Origin: Pseudomonas sp. MAG733B
GTDB taxonomy: Bacteria; Pseudomonadota; Gammaproteobacteria; Pseudomonadales; Pseudomonadaceae
Length of the DNA: 64,000 bases
Assembly: GCF_036884845.1 (NCBI RefSeq)
Contig: NZ_CP145732.1
Span: forward strand, 558,001-622,000
Reading direction: 5' to 3'
Shown here: positions 9,277-18,436 of the stretch, one piece after another
How positions within the stretch are numbered: position 1 is the first letter of the stretch
Layout: the number at the start of each line of letters is the position of its first letter
The notes under the pieces: generated by a model
What the model was told of the DNA's origin: nothing
The model's input: only the letters and a program-made list of their open reading frames with translations
Database searches by the model: none
Translations under genes and position numbers: made by a program

Positions 9277-9921
9277 ATGCAACTCAAGAATCCCATCCTC
9301 GGTCTGTGCCAACAGTCCACCTTCATGCTCAGCGCCGCCAAAGTCGACCAATGTCCGGACGACGAAGGTTTTGAAGTCGCCTTCGCCGGGCGTTCCAACG
9401 CGGGCAAGTCCAGTGCGCTTAACACCCTGACTCACGCCAGCCTGGCGCGCACCTCGAAAACTCCGGGTCGCACACAGCTGTTGAACTTCTTCAAGCTAGA
9501 CGATGAACGCCGTCTGGTCGACCTGCCGGGTTACGGTTATGCAAAAGTGCCGATCCCGCTCAAGCAACACTGGCAGCGTCACCTGGAAGCGTATCTGGGT
9601 GGCCGCGAGAGTTTGAAAGGTCTGATTCTGATGATGGACATCCGTCATCCAATGACCGATTTCGACTTGCTGATGCTCGATTGGGCCGTGGCCGCCGGCA
9701 TGCCGATGCACATTCTGCTGACCAAAGCAGACAAGCTGACCTACGGCGCGGCGAAGAACACGTTGCTCAAAGTGCAGTCGGAAATCCGTAAGGGCTGGGG
9801 CGATCTGGTGACTATCCAGCTGTTCTCGGCGCCAAAGCGCATGGGCCTGGAAGACGCTTACACTGTGTTGGCGGGCTGGATGGAGCTGGCGGACAAGGGT
9901 TCCGAGGCAGAGGCTCAGTAA
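9277..9921 (+). CDS. engB: Ribosome biogenesis GTP-binding protein EngB/YsxC
   Basis: 214-residue TrmE-Era-EngA-like GTPase required for assembly of the large ribosomal subunit. G1 GRSNAGKSS (about 38-46), G3 DLPGYGY (about 82) and G4 TKAD (about 149) are present. The open frame runs back to 9112, but that extension would overlap the promoter region of the divergent cytochrome gene and lacks family similarity; the ATG giving [10 protein letters not shown] matches the usual length of about 215. It converges with polA across the ersA sRNA, the classical engB/polA arrangement of gammaproteobacteria. Confidence 0.92.
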   Translation: MQLKNPILGLCQQSTFMLSAAKVDQCPDDEGFEVAFAGRSNAGKSSALNTLTHASLARTSKTPGRTQLLNFFKLDDERRLVDLPGYGYAKVPIPLKQHWQRHLEAYLGGRESLKGLILMMDIRHPMTDFDLLMLDWAVAAGMPMHILLTKADKLTYGAAKNTLLKVQSEIRKGWGDLVTIQLFSAPKRMGLEDAYTVLAGWMELADKGSEAEAQ

Positions 9922-9927
9922 GGATCG

Positions 9928-9960
9928 AAAACTGCCTGTGGCGCGCTCAGGCAGTTTTCT
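9928..9960 (+). terminator. Rho-independent terminator of engB
   Basis: Perfect 11-bp inverted repeat AAAACTGCCTG / CAGGCAGTTTT with a 9-base loop, starting 6 bases after the engB stop. The T-rich right arm ends the plus-strand transcript before it reaches the ersA gene on the other strand. Confidence 0.8.
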
Positions 9961-9966
9961 ACAGGC

Positions 9967-10089
9967 AAAAAAAACCCCGGACTTCTGGGAAGTTCCGGGG
10001 TTCAAGTTCTAGACCGCTAGGGCGGGGTCCAGATATCTGCCAACACTTAACACAACATAGGAGCATCGAAGGGCTTCACCAGCCATTCA
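9967..10089 (-). ncRNA. ersA: ErsA small RNA (Spot 42-position sRNA)
   Basis: The engB-polA gap holds a minus-strand transcription unit of about 120-130 nt. Its 3' end is a strong terminator: stem ACCCCGGA / TCCGGGGT followed by eight T (A at 9967-9974). Its 5' end follows a promoter at 10095-10122. In P. aeruginosa the sRNA ErsA (about 132 nt), controlled by the envelope-stress sigma factor AlgU and targeting algC mRNA, is encoded in exactly this intergenic region; E. coli spf (Spot 42) has the same position. Identification rests on position, size, promoter type and terminator, not on alignment. The 5' end is estimated from the -10 box. Confidence 0.8.
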
Positions 10090-10094
10090 GTAAC

Positions 10095-10122
10095 TCTGAG
10101 TGGTGATTCTCCAGATTAGTTC
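10095..10122 (-). promoter_or_regulatory. AlgU (sigma-22)-type promoter of ersA
   Basis: On the minus strand GAACTA (10117-10122) and TCAGA (10095-10099) are separated by 17 bases, close to the AlgU/RpoE consensus GAACTT-N16/17-TCTGA. A start 6-7 bases downstream, near 10088, gives an RNA of the expected ErsA length. A terminal promoter for another sigma factor cannot be excluded. Confidence 0.65.
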
Positions 10123-10232
10123 AGATTTTTTTAAAATGCCTTTGGAATAACCCCAAGCACGATCCGGACTAAGCGCCCTTCGCCCTTCTGCCGCGGCACT
10201 ATGCCGCAGCAGAAATCGCCTTTTCAGACGGC

Positions 10233-13037
10233 TCAGTGAGCCTCATCCCAGTTATTTCCTACGCCAACTTCCACCAGCAACGGAACATCCAGCGTCGCCG
10301 CGCCGCTCATGTACGCGCGAATTTCGCTGCTGACCTGGTCAACCAAATCTTCACGCACTTCAAGCACCAGTTCATCGTGCACCTGCAGGATGACTTTGGC
10401 ATCGAGGCCGGACGACGTCAGCCAGTTGTCCACGGCAACCATGGCTTTCTTGATGATGTCGGCCGCGGTGCCTTGCATCGGCGCGTTGATCGCCGTGCGT
10501 TCGGCGGCGGCGCGCTCTTGCGGTTTATTCGAGTTGATCTCCGGAAGATACAACCGACGCCCGAAGAACGTCTCGACAAAACCTTGCTCCGCCGCCTGCG
10601 CGCGGGTGCGGTCCATGTACTCGCGAACGCCGGGGTAACGGGCGAAATAAGTATCGATGTAAGCCTTCGCTGTCTTGGTATCGACACCGATGTCTTTGCC
10701 GAGTTTCTGCGCACCCATGCCGTATATCAGGCCGAAGTTGATCGCCTTGGCGCCGCGTCGCTGGTCGGACGTCACGTCCGCCAGTTCGACCTTGAACACT
10801 TCGGCGGCGGTGGCGGTGTGCACGTCCAGATTGTGGCGGAAGGCGTTCATCAACCCTTCATCCTTGGACAGGTGCGCCATGATCCGCAACTCGATCTGCG
10901 AATAGTCCGCCGCCAGCAATTTGTAACCGGTCGGGGCGACGAAGGCCTGGCGGATACGACGCCCTTCGGCGGTGCGTACCGGGATGTTCTGCAAGTTCGG
11001 ATCGCTGGAGGACAAACGCCCGGTGGACGCTACTGCCTGATGATACGAAGTGTGGATCCGGCCGGTGCGAGGGTTGATCTGCTCCGGCAGGCGGTCGGTG
11101 TAGGTGCTTTTCAGCTTGCTCATGGAGCGGTATTCCATCAGCACCTTGGGTAACCGATAGTCGTCCTCGGCCAGTTTGGCCAGCACTTCTTCGGCGGTGG
11201 ACGGCTGGCCCTTGGCGGTTTTCTTGAGCACCGGCAGACCGAGTTTCTCGTAGAGGATCACGCCCAGTTGCTTGGGCGAACCGAGGTTGAACTCTTCACC
11301 GGCGATCTCGAAAGCTTCGCGCTCCAGCGCAACCATCTTCTCGCCCAGCTCGATGCTCTGGACGCCCAGCAGCGCGGCGTCGACATATGCACCCTGGCGT
11401 TCAATGCGCGCCAGCACTGGCACCAGCGGGATCTCGATGTCGGTCAGCACACTGGCCAGGCTCGGGATCGCCGTGAGTTTTTCGAACAGCGCCTGGTGCA
11501 GACGCAACGTGATGTCCGCGTCCTCGGCGGCGTAAGGGCCTGCCTGCTCAAGGGCAATCTGGTCGAAGGTCAGCTGTTTCGCGCCTTTGCCGGCGATGTC
11601 CTGGAAACTCACCGTGGTGTGATCCAGATATTTTTGCGCCAGGCTGTCCATGTCGTGGCGAGTCGCCGTGGAATTGAGCACATAGGACTCGAGCATGGTA
11701 TCGAAGGCAATGCCGCGCACAGTGATGCCGTTCGCTTGGTCACCGCCGATGGCGCAATTGGCCAGGATGTTCATGTCGAACTTGGCGTGCTGGCCGACCT
11801 TGAGTTTGTTCGGGTCTTCCAGAATCGGCTTGAGCGCGCGCAATACGGTGTCGCGATCCAGTTGCTCGGGCACACCGATGTAGGAATGGGTCAGCGGGAT
11901 GTAGGCCGCTTCGTTGGCCTGCACCGCGAACGACAGGCCGACCAGTTGCGCCTGTTGCGCGTCGATGCCGGTGGTTTCGGTGTCGAAGGCAAACAGCTTG
12001 GCGTTGTTCAGTTTTTCCAGCCAGACGTCAAATCGTGCCTGATCGAGGATGGTTTCATAAGCGGCCTCAGCGGTGGCGGCCGGTGCTTCGACCTCGGAGG
12101 CGCTGAACAGATCGGCGGCCGGTGCGGGCTCGGCGGCAGCGCTCAGCTCAAGGCGTTTTGCGTCGCGATCGAGGTCGTTCAACCAGCTCTTGAATTCCAG
12201 CAGGTTGTACAACTCGTAGAGTTTGGCCGGATCTTCCGCGCCCATTTGCAGGTCATCGAGGCCGATGTCCAGCGGCACGTCGACCTTGATCGTTGCCAGC
12301 TGATAGGAGAGGAACGCCATTTCCTTGTGCTCTTCGAGCTTGGCCGGCAGGGTCTTGGCGCCGCGAATCGGCAGGGTCGGGACGATGTCGAGCTGCGCGT
12401 AGAGCTCGGTCAGGCCACCGTTCACGCCGACCAGCAAGCCGGAAGCAGTCTTCGGTCCGATGCCCGGAACGCCCGGAATGTTGTCGGACGAATCGCCCAT
12501 GAGCGCCAGATAATCGATGATCTGCTCGGGAGCGACGCCGAATTTCTCCTTCACGCCCTCCACGTCCATGCTGCTACCGGTCATGGTATTGACCAAGGTA
12601 ATGTGGCCGTCGACCAGTTGCGCCATGTCCTTGTCGCCGGTGGAGATGATCACCGGGCGGTCAGCGGCGGCGCTGCTGCGGGCCAGGGTGCCGATCACGT
12701 CATCGGCCTCGACGCCTTCGACGCACAGCAGCGGGAAGCCCAGGGCGATCACGCTTTGGTGCAGCGGCTCGATCTGCACGCGCATGTCGTCGGGCATGCT
12801 CGGACGGTTGGCCTTGTATTCGGCGTACATGTCATCGCGAAACGTCCCACCCTTGGCGTCGAACACCACGGCGAACGGACTGTTCGGGTACTGCTTGCGC
12901 AGGCTCTTGAGCATGTTCAATACGCCCTTGACCGCACCGGTCGGCAGGCCTTTGGACGTGGTCAGCGGTGGCAGCGCGTGAAAGGCGCGGTACAGGTAAG
13001 ACGAACCGTCCACCAGGACGAGGGGGGCTTGGCTCAT
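10233..13037 (-). CDS. polA: DNA polymerase I
   Basis: 934-residue DNA polymerase I for Okazaki-fragment processing and repair. All three domains are present: 5'-3' exonuclease (about 1-290), DEDD 3'-5' exonuclease beginning with [11 protein letters not shown] (about 355), and family-A polymerase with motif A DYSQIELR (about 712), motif [15 protein letters not shown] and motif [10 protein letters not shown] (about 884). An Ala/Pro-rich linker (about 300-330) separates the first two. The open frame extends four codons upstream, but [20 protein letters not shown] is the standard PolA start. The gene is divergent from the DUF2782 gene with 74 bases between start codons. Confidence 0.97.
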   Translation of the reverse strand: MSQAPLVLVDGSSYLYRAFHALPPLTTSKGLPTGAVKGVLNMLKSLRKQYPNSPFAVVFDAKGGTFRDDMYAEYKANRPSMPDDMRVQIEPLHQSVIALGFPLLCVEGVEADDVIGTLARSSAAADRPVIISTGDKDMAQLVDGHITLVNTMTGSSMDVEGVKEKFGVAPEQIIDYLALMGDSSDNIPGVPGIGPKTASGLLVGVNGGLTELYAQLDIVPTLPIRGAKTLPAKLEEHKEMAFLSYQLATIKVDVPLDIGLDDLQMGAEDPAKLYELYNLLEFKSWLNDLDRDAKRLELSAAAEPAPAADLFSASEVEAPAATAEAAYETILDQARFDVWLEKLNNAKLFAFDTETTGIDAQQAQLVGLSFAVQANEAAYIPLTHSYIGVPEQLDRDTVLRALKPILEDPNKLKVGQHAKFDMNILANCAIGGDQANGITVRGIAFDTMLESYVLNSTATRHDMDSLAQKYLDHTTVSFQDIAGKGAKQLTFDQIALEQAGPYAAEDADITLRLHQALFEKLTAIPSLASVLTDIEIPLVPVLARIERQGAYVDAALLGVQSIELGEKMVALEREAFEIAGEEFNLGSPKQLGVILYEKLGLPVLKKTAKGQPSTAEEVLAKLAEDDYRLPKVLMEYRSMSKLKSTYTDRLPEQINPRTGRIHTSYHQAVASTGRLSSSDPNLQNIPVRTAEGRRIRQAFVAPTGYKLLAADYSQIELRIMAHLSKDEGLMNAFRHNLDVHTATAAEVFKVELADVTSDQRRGAKAINFGLIYGMGAQKLGKDIGVDTKTAKAYIDTYFARYPGVREYMDRTRAQAAEQGFVETFFGRRLYLPEINSNKPQERAAAERTAINAPMQGTAADIIKKAMVAVDNWLTSSGLDAKVILQVHDELVLEVREDLVDQVSSEIRAYMSGAATLDVPLLVEVGVGNNWDEAH

Positions 13038-13111
13038 GAGCAGGATCAACCTTTTCGGCGGGTCCGGCGCTAGAATAGCGGGACCGTTGACGACAAAGGG
13101 ACAAGGTTATC

Positions 13112-13402
13112 ATGCGCACACTAAATCGCCTGTTGCTGGCTGGCTTGTTTGCAATCACTCCATTGGCCGTCATGGCGGCGGACGATGCGCCGACACCGGA
13201 TCCGGAAGTCACGATCCGCACGGAAGGGGACAAGGTCATTCAGGAATACCGTCAGAACGGTTTCCTGTACGCAATCAAGGTCACGCCGAAGGGCGCACCG
13301 CCATATTTTCTGGTGCGCGCAGACGGGACCGATGCAAACTTTATCCGCTCGGATCAGCCCGATATGCTGATTCCGTCGTGGAAGATTTTCGAGTGGAAAT
13401 AG
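13112..13402 (+). CDS. DUF2782 family exported protein
   Basis: 96-residue protein with a signal peptide (cleavage around VMAA, residue 23) followed by a small beta-rich domain containing IRTEGDKVIQEYRQNG and PYFLVRADG, as in the DUF2782 family. No function is established. It is found beside polA across Pseudomonas (PA5494 from memory). No cysteine or obvious catalytic residue cluster is seen. It lies 57 bases upstream of thrB on the same strand and may be co-transcribed with it. Confidence 0.8.
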   Translation: MRTLNRLLLAGLFAITPLAVMAADDAPTPDPEVTIRTEGDKVIQEYRQNGFLYAIKVTPKGAPPYFLVRADGTDANFIRSDQPDMLIPSWKIFEWK

Positions 13403-13459
13403 TTTCTTAATTTCAATTGGCGCTGGCCCAAAAGCGGCGCCCGTACTGGCAGCTTAAAC

Positions 13460-14413
13460 ATGTCTGTGTTCACCCCCCTGGCTCGGCCCGAGCTGGAAGC
13501 TTTTCTCGCCCCTTATGGCCTCGGCCGCCTGCTTGATTTCCAGGGGATTGCCGCCGGTAGCGAAAACACCAATTTCTTTATCAGCCTGGAGCAGGGCGAA
13601 TTTGTCCTGACCCTGGTCGAGCGCGGCCCGGTCCAGGAGATGCCGTTTTTTATCGAATTGCTCGACGTGCTGCACGACGCCGATCTGCCGGTGCCTTACG
13701 CCATCCGCACCACCGACGGCGTCGCGCTGCGCGAACTGGCCGGCAAGCCTGCGCTGTTGCAACCGCGCCTGTCCGGCAAGCACATCAAGCAGGCCAACGC
13801 GCAGCATTGTGCCCAAGTCGGTGAGCTGCTCGGTCATCTGCACCTGGCGACCCAGGCGGAAAACATGATCAAGCGCAAGACTGATCGTGGCCTGGACTGG
13901 ATGCTGGAAGAGGGCGCGCAGTTTCTGTCGCACCTGAATCCAGAGCAGAAAGATCTGCTGCAAAAGGCACTGGAAGAAATCACCCGGCAGAAAGAGAAAA
14001 TCCTGGCGCTGCCTCGCGCCAATATCCATGCCGACCTGTTCCGCGACAATGCGATGTTCGAAGGCACGCACCTGACCGGCCTGATCGACTTCTATAACGC
14101 CTGTTCCGGACCGATGCTGTACGACGTGGCGATTGCCTTGAACGACTGGTGTTCCGATGAGCAAGGCTTGATCGACGGGCCGCGAGCGCGGGCGTTGTTG
14201 GGTGCTTATGCCGCGTTGCGCCCGTTCACCGCCGCCGAAGCCGAGCTGTGGCCGACCCTGTTGCGGGTGGCGTGTGTGCGGTTTTGGTTGTCGCGCTTGA
14301 TCGCGGCGGAGTCGTTCGCCGGGCAGGACGTGCTGATTCACGATCCGATGGAGTTTCAATTGCGCCTGGCGCAGCGGCAGACGGTCAATACGCCGCTGCC
14401 TTTCGCCCTTTAA
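13460..14413 (+). CDS. thrB: Homoserine kinase (aminoglycoside phosphotransferase-like type)
   Basis: 317-residue enzyme phosphorylating homoserine to O-phosphohomoserine for threonine synthesis. It belongs to the choline-kinase/APH fold, not the GHMP kinase type of enterics: GSENTNFFI near residue 31, the catalytic loop IHADLFRDNAMF (about 191) and the metal-binding LIDFYNACSGP (about 210). This form is typical of Pseudomonas. The start MSVFTPLARPEL matches the family. A REPIN begins 6 bases after the stop codon and the gene converges with znuA. Confidence 0.93.
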   Translation: MSVFTPLARPELEAFLAPYGLGRLLDFQGIAAGSENTNFFISLEQGEFVLTLVERGPVQEMPFFIELLDVLHDADLPVPYAIRTTDGVALRELAGKPALLQPRLSGKHIKQANAQHCAQVGELLGHLHLATQAENMIKRKTDRGLDWMLEEGAQFLSHLNPEQKDLLQKALEEITRQKEKILALPRANIHADLFRDNAMFEGTHLTGLIDFYNACSGPMLYDVAIALNDWCSDEQGLIDGPRARALLGAYAALRPFTAAEAELWPTLLRVACVRFWLSRLIAAESFAGQDVLIHDPMEFQLRLAQRQTVNTPLPFAL

Positions 14414-14418
14414 GGCGA

Positions 14419-14512
14419 CCTGTGGGAGCGAGCTTGCTCGCGATAGCGGCGGGTCAGTCAGCAATGATGTTGAATGTGACGCCGCCATCGCGAGCAAGCT
14501 CGCTCCCACAGG
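14419..14512. repeat. REPIN 1 (GAGCGAGCTTGCTCGC type)
   Basis: Two inverted REP copies: CCTGTGGGAGCGAGCTTGCT at the left and its complement at the right, separated by about 35 variable bases. It fills the gap between the convergent genes thrB and znuA. Each REP has its own inner palindrome GAGCGAGC-TT-GCTCGC. Confidence 0.92.
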
Positions 14513-14524
14513 AGTCGGTGTCGG

Positions 14525-15445
14525 CTACAACGACTCCAGGCACCCCGCCAAATCATTCCCCAACTTCTCCAGCACCTGCTCGTACCCCTGAGCAGTCGCC
14601 GGCGTGTACCCGCCCAGCGCATCCAGTTCCGCCAGTTTCACCGGCAGGCCCGCTACCAGCGTTTCCGCCAGGCGCGGACGCAACGGCGGTTCGCTGAACA
14701 CGCAGGTCTTGCCGACTTCCTGCAAGCGCGCGCGCATTGCCGCGACGTGCTGTGCACCGGGTTGCACTTCGGCAGCGACACTGAACACGCCAGCGTGCTT
14801 GAGGCCGTAGGCATCTTCGAAGTAATCGAAAGCCTCGTGGAACACGAAGTAAGGTTTGCCTTCAACACCGGCCAGACGTTTTTTCAGCCGCAGGTCGAGG
14901 GCGTCGAGACGCTCATCGAAGGCCTTGAGGTTGCTCTGATAGCGTGGAGCGTTGGCAGGATCGGCCGCACTGAGGTCAGCGGCCATTTTCGTGGCGATGA
15001 CTCGGGCGTTGATCGGCGATAGCCACAAATGGGCGTCCAGACTGCCTGGGCGATGATCGTGATCATGTTCGTCGGCTTCTTCGGCGTGAGAGTGGTTATC
15101 TTCGGCGAAGTGACGCAGTTTCAGGCCAGGCAGGTCCTGCACGGCGACGCTTGGCAGCGTACGACCGTTCAGCACCCGCGGCAAGAAACCTTCCATGTCC
15201 GGACCGATCCAGTACAGAAGGTCCACCGACTGCACCTTCCGTACGTCGGACGGACGCAAGGCATAGTTATGTGGCGAGGCGCCGGGAGGCAGCAAGACTT
15301 CCGGAATTGCCACGCCGTCCTGCACCGCAGCAGCGATCAGCTGTAGTGGCTTGATGCTGGTGAGGACCTTGACTTCGGCTTGCGCCGAACCGATCAGCAG
15401 AAAACTTGCGACAAATGCGACAAAGATAGAAAAAAGTCGGGACAC
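14525..15445 (-). CDS. znuA: Zinc ABC transporter substrate-binding protein ZnuA
   Basis: 306-residue periplasmic zinc-binding protein that delivers Zn(II) to ZnuBC. Signal peptide ends at SAQA (about residue 23). A His/Asp/Glu-rich loop around residue 115-140 (HSHAEEADEHDHDH) and further His in DAHLWLSP and FHEAFDYFE are the usual zinc ligands. The frame can start at either of two GTG codons, 15452-15454 or 15443-15445; the second is chosen because it puts MSRLFSIF at the signal peptide start. It diverges from zur across a Zur-box-like palindrome. Confidence 0.93.
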   Translation of the reverse strand: MSRLFSIFVAFVASFLLIGSAQAEVKVLTSIKPLQLIAAAVQDGVAIPEVLLPPGASPHNYALRPSDVRKVQSVDLLYWIGPDMEGFLPRVLNGRTLPSVAVQDLPGLKLRHFAEDNHSHAEEADEHDHDHRPGSLDAHLWLSPINARVIATKMAADLSAADPANAPRYQSNLKAFDERLDALDLRLKKRLAGVEGKPYFVFHEAFDYFEDAYGLKHAGVFSVAAEVQPGAQHVAAMRARLQEVGKTCVFSEPPLRPRLAETLVAGLPVKLAELDALGGYTPATAQGYEQVLEKLGNDLAGCLESL

Positions 15446-15472
15446 GATGACCACTCGAAGAGGCGAGAACGG

Positions 15473-15485
15473 GTAACATAATAAC
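15473..15485. promoter_or_regulatory. Zur box in the znuA-zur divergent region
   Basis: GTAACATAATAAC, whose complement is GTTATTATGTTAC, matches the gammaproteobacterial Zur palindrome core (GTTAT-N-ATATAAC-like). It sits 28 bases from the znuA start and 26 bases from the zur start, so one bound Zur dimer could repress both directions. Identified by eye against the recalled consensus. Confidence 0.7.
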
Positions 15486-15511
15486 GTCTCTCACAAAACT
15501 CGTCGCCGCTC

Positions 15512-15994
15512 ATGCCTAAAACACCGATTGCCAGCCGTCCCCACGACCACTCTCATTGCGTGCACAGCGCTCTGTCTGAGGCCGATGCCCTGTGCGCACG
15601 TCAAGGCCTGCGCCTGACCGCGTTGCGGCGGCGAGTGCTGGAGCTGGTGTGGCAGAGCCACAAACCGTTGGGTGCCTACGACATCCTCGCGGTGCTCAGC
15701 GAGCAGGACGGCCGCCGCGCCGCTCCGCCAACCGTGTACCGCGCGCTGGATTTCCTGCTGGAAAACGGCTTGGTGCACCGCATCTCCTCCCTCAACGCCT
15801 TCATCGGCTGCAATCATCCGGAGCACGCCCACCAGGGTCAGTTCCTGATCTGCCGTGAATGCCACGCGGCCATTGAGCTCGAACAGAAATCCATCAGCGA
15901 CGCGATTATCGTCAGCGCGAAGGATGTCGGGTTTGTCGTCGAAGGCCAGACTGTCGAAGTGGTCGGTCTCTGCTCGGGTTGTCAGGGGGCTTGA
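15512..15994 (+). CDS. zur: Zinc uptake regulator Zur (Fur family)
   Basis: 160-residue Fur-family repressor that senses cytoplasmic zinc (called np20 in P. aeruginosa). N-terminal winged helix (about 20-85), then dimerisation domain with zinc-site candidates: HPEHAHQG (about 110), CRECHAA (about 122) and the C-terminal CSGC. A His-rich N-terminus ([10 protein letters not shown]) is visible. The stop codon overlaps the znuC start by one base (TGATG), so zur, znuC and znuB form one translationally coupled operon under zur autocontrol. Confidence 0.92.
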   Translation: MPKTPIASRPHDHSHCVHSALSEADALCARQGLRLTALRRRVLELVWQSHKPLGAYDILAVLSEQDGRRAAPPTVYRALDFLLENGLVHRISSLNAFIGCNHPEHAHQGQFLICRECHAAIELEQKSISDAIIVSAKDVGFVVEGQTVEVVGLCSGCQGA

Positions 15995-16779
15995 TGAGCA
16001 ACGCGCTGATCCGCCTCGAGCAGGTTGCCGTCACGTTTGCCGGGCAAACGGTGCTGGATAACATCGAGCTGAGCGTCGAGCCGGGGCAGATCGTCACCCT
16101 GATCGGCCCGAATGGCGCCGGCAAGACCACGCTGGTGCGCGCCGTGCTCGGCCTGTTGAAACCGGATAGCGGCAGCGTCTGGCGCAAGCCGAAACTGCGG
16201 GTCGGCTACATGCCGCAAAAGCTTCATGTTGATACGACCCTGCCGCTCTCGGTGCTGCGCTTTTTGCGTCTGGTGCCGGGCGTTGACCGTGCAATGGCTT
16301 TGTCCGCGCTCAAGGAAGTCGGCGCCGAGCAGGTGATCGACAGCCCGGTGCAAAGTGTCTCCGGCGGTGAAATGCAGCGTGTACTGCTGGCGCGCGCGTT
16401 GTTGCGCGAACCGGAATTGCTGGTGCTCGACGAACCGGTACAAGGCGTCGACGTAGCCGGCCAGGCCGAACTCTATAGCCTGATCACCCGCCTGCGTGAC
16501 CGTCACGGTTGCGGGGTGTTGATGGTCTCCCACGACTTGCATCTGGTGATGAGCACCACCGACCAGGTGGTTTGCCTCAATCGCCACGTCTGCTGTTCCG
16601 GCCACCCGGAACAGGTCAGCGGCGATCCGGCCTTCGTCGAACTGTTCGGAAAAAACGCACAGAGCCTGGCGATTTATCACCACCATCACGACCACGCCCA
16701 CGATTTGCACGGCTCGGTGGTCAAGGCGCCCGCGTCGGGCCATAACCATGTTCACGGAGATAGCTGCAAGCATGGCTGA
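15994..16779 (+). CDS. znuC: Zinc ABC transporter ATPase ZnuC
   Basis: 261-residue ABC ATPase powering zinc import. Walker [10 protein letters not shown] (about 37), signature [14 protein letters not shown] (about 125) and Walker [13 protein letters not shown] (about 148) are intact. After the ATPase core the protein ends in a His-rich tail (about 226-261) with roughly a dozen His, a plausible zinc-binding or sensing segment; a shorter tail of this type is known in E. coli ZnuC. The ATG at 15994 overlaps the zur stop, preferred to the alternative upstream start inside zur. Confidence 0.94.
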   Translation: MSNALIRLEQVAVTFAGQTVLDNIELSVEPGQIVTLIGPNGAGKTTLVRAVLGLLKPDSGSVWRKPKLRVGYMPQKLHVDTTLPLSVLRFLRLVPGVDRAMALSALKEVGAEQVIDSPVQSVSGGEMQRVLLARALLREPELLVLDEPVQGVDVAGQAELYSLITRLRDRHGCGVLMVSHDLHLVMSTTDQVVCLNRHVCCSGHPEQVSGDPAFVELFGKNAQSLAIYHHHHDHAHDLHGSVVKAPASGHNHVHGDSCKHG

Positions 16780-17560
16780 TTTTCTGCTCTACGCCCTGCT
16801 TGCAGGTCTGGCTCTGGCAGTCGTTGCTGGGCCGTTGGGCTCTTTCGTGGTCTGGCGGCGCATGGCCTATTTCGGCGACACCCTGTCCCACGCCGCGTTG
16901 CTGGGTGTGGCGTTGGGTTTCCTGCTGGATGTCAGCCCGACCGTTGCCGTCACCGTAGGCTGCTTGCTGTTGGCGGTGTTGCTGGTGACCTTGCAACAGC
17001 GCCAGCCGCTGGCGTCTGACACGCTTTTGGGAATTCTCGCGCCCAGCACCCTCTCTCTGGGTCTGGTGGTACTAAGCTTCATGCACGAAGTGCGGATTGA
17101 CCTGATGGCGTATCTGTTCGGCGATCTGCTGGCGATCAGTCCGACCGATCTGGCCTGGATTCTCGGCGGCAGCGCGGCTGTTTTGGCCTTGCTGGTTGCA
17201 TTGTGGCGGCCTTTGCTGGCGATCACGGTGCATGAAGAGCTGGCCAGGGTCGAAGGTCTGCCCGTGGCAGGATTGCGCATGGCGTTGATGTTGTTGATCG
17301 CCGTGGTGATTGCCGTGGCGATGAAAATCGTCGGCGTTTTGCTGATTACTTCGTTGTTGATCATCCCGGCGGCTGCGGCACAACGTCACGCCCGCTCGCC
17401 GGAACAGATGGCACTGGGCGCGAGCCTGCTGGGCATACTCGCCGTGTGTGGCGGGCTGGCGCTGTCCTGGTTCAAGGATACTCCGGCCGGACCGTCGATT
17501 GTTGTGACGGCTGCTGCACTGTTTTTGCTGAGTTTTGTTCTGCCCCGTCGAGGGGTGTAG
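16772..17560 (+). CDS. znuB: Zinc ABC transporter permease ZnuB
   Basis: 262-residue integral membrane permease of the ABC-3 family with about eight or nine hydrophobic segments, transporting Zn(II) from ZnuA. The family element [16 protein letters not shown] appears near residue 35. The chosen ATG overlaps the last eight bases of znuC; an upstream start in the same frame would overlap further and would precede [10 protein letters not shown] with a charged stretch. Last clear member of the zur-znuC-znuB operon. Confidence 0.92.
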   Translation: MADFLLYALLAGLALAVVAGPLGSFVVWRRMAYFGDTLSHAALLGVALGFLLDVSPTVAVTVGCLLLAVLLVTLQQRQPLASDTLLGILAPSTLSLGLVVLSFMHEVRIDLMAYLFGDLLAISPTDLAWILGGSAAVLALLVALWRPLLAITVHEELARVEGLPVAGLRMALMLLIAVVIAVAMKIVGVLLITSLLIIPAAAAQRHARSPEQMALGASLLGILAVCGGLALSWFKDTPAGPSIVVTAAALFLLSFVLPRRGV

Positions 17561-17597
17561 ACTTGCTCGTTTTTTGCGCAAATAGAGAGTCGCAGGA

Positions 17598-18314
17598 ATG
17601 AAGTCGTTCGCCTCCCGTTATCTGCTCCTTGTCGCATTTTCTTTGCTGCTGGGCGCTTGTCAAAGCACGCCACCGGCGGCCACCGAGGCCCCGGATGGTC
17701 GGGCCACGGCCATTGCACAGCTTGAGCAAAGCCTGGCCAGCAGCGAACTGGCTACTGCCGAAGGTCAATTGGCCGCATTGCAGGCCGAGTCGCCCAACGA
17801 TCAATCCCTTGAGCAATACCAACGACAACTGGCCGAAGCCTACTTGTTGCGTAGCCAGATCGTGTTGCAAAAAGGTGATGTGAACGCTGCCGCTACGGCT
17901 CTGGCCCGCGCCCGCGCCCTGATGCCGAAGGCACCGGCGCTGACCGGTGGCGTCAACGGTCCAATCGCTGAAGCTCGCAAGGCTGAACTGGAAAAAGCCG
18001 AAGCCGCTCTTAGAGCCGCTGAAGCGATGCCAAAAGCCAAAGTCATCGATCCGACGGCTGAAAGCACCACGGTTGCGCTGAATATCAACGATATGGGCAA
18101 GTTGCGTCGTCAACTGGATGCCATTGCCACCGATGTGGTGAATTACCAGTGTGATGTGAGTATTCAGGCACCGCGTACAGATGATTATCCGTGGCTGGCT
18201 AACTTGCTGACCAAGCGAGTGAAGAAGCTTGATCCGCAGTTTGACTTGAACCTGCAGCGGCAGATTCTGCGCAGCGTACCGGCGCAGATGGTCTTGAGCC
18301 CTCGCAAGCCTTAA
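17598..18314 (+). CDS. Conserved lipoprotein with TPR-like helical domain
   Basis: 238-residue predicted lipoprotein: signal peptide with lipobox LLGAC (Cys about 20), then an Ala/Gln-rich helical region (about 35-150) that reads like tetratricopeptide repeats (LEQSLASSELATAEGQLAAL, then LRSQIVLQKGDVNAAATALARA), and a C-terminal domain without recognised motifs. The function is unknown. It follows znuB by 37 bases on the same strand, with no terminator seen, as in P. aeruginosa (PA5502 from memory), so it may be zinc-regulated. Confidence 0.75.
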   Translation: MKSFASRYLLLVAFSLLLGACQSTPPAATEAPDGRATAIAQLEQSLASSELATAEGQLAALQAESPNDQSLEQYQRQLAEAYLLRSQIVLQKGDVNAAATALARARALMPKAPALTGGVNGPIAEARKAELEKAEAALRAAEAMPKAKVIDPTAESTTVALNINDMGKLRRQLDAIATDVVNYQCDVSIQAPRTDDYPWLANLLTKRVKKLDPQFDLNLQRQILRSVPAQMVLSPRKP

Positions 18315-18317
18315 AAG

Positions 18318-18412
18318 CATCGCGGGCAAGCCTTGCTCCTACAGGTTCAGTGTCGTTCACAATCTCAACAAACGACACTGCACCAGTAGGAGCAAGGCTT
18401 GCCCGCGATGGC
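18318..18412. repeat. REPIN 2 (GAGCAAGGCTTGCCCGCGATGG type)
   Basis: Near-perfect inverted repeat of about 40 bases per arm: left arm begins CATCGCGGGCAAGCCTTGCT and continues into GTGTCGTT, the right arm is its complement. It occupies the gap between the convergent lipoprotein gene and katE. The palindrome extends beyond the REP core, making an unusually long stem. Confidence 0.92.
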
Positions 18413-18436
18413 GATCTGACTAGCGTTAAAAAATTG

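Noticed and set aside
11268..13073. A 601-codon plus-strand open frame opposite polA.
   Set aside because: Antisense shadow of polA with no recognisable domain or ribosome site.
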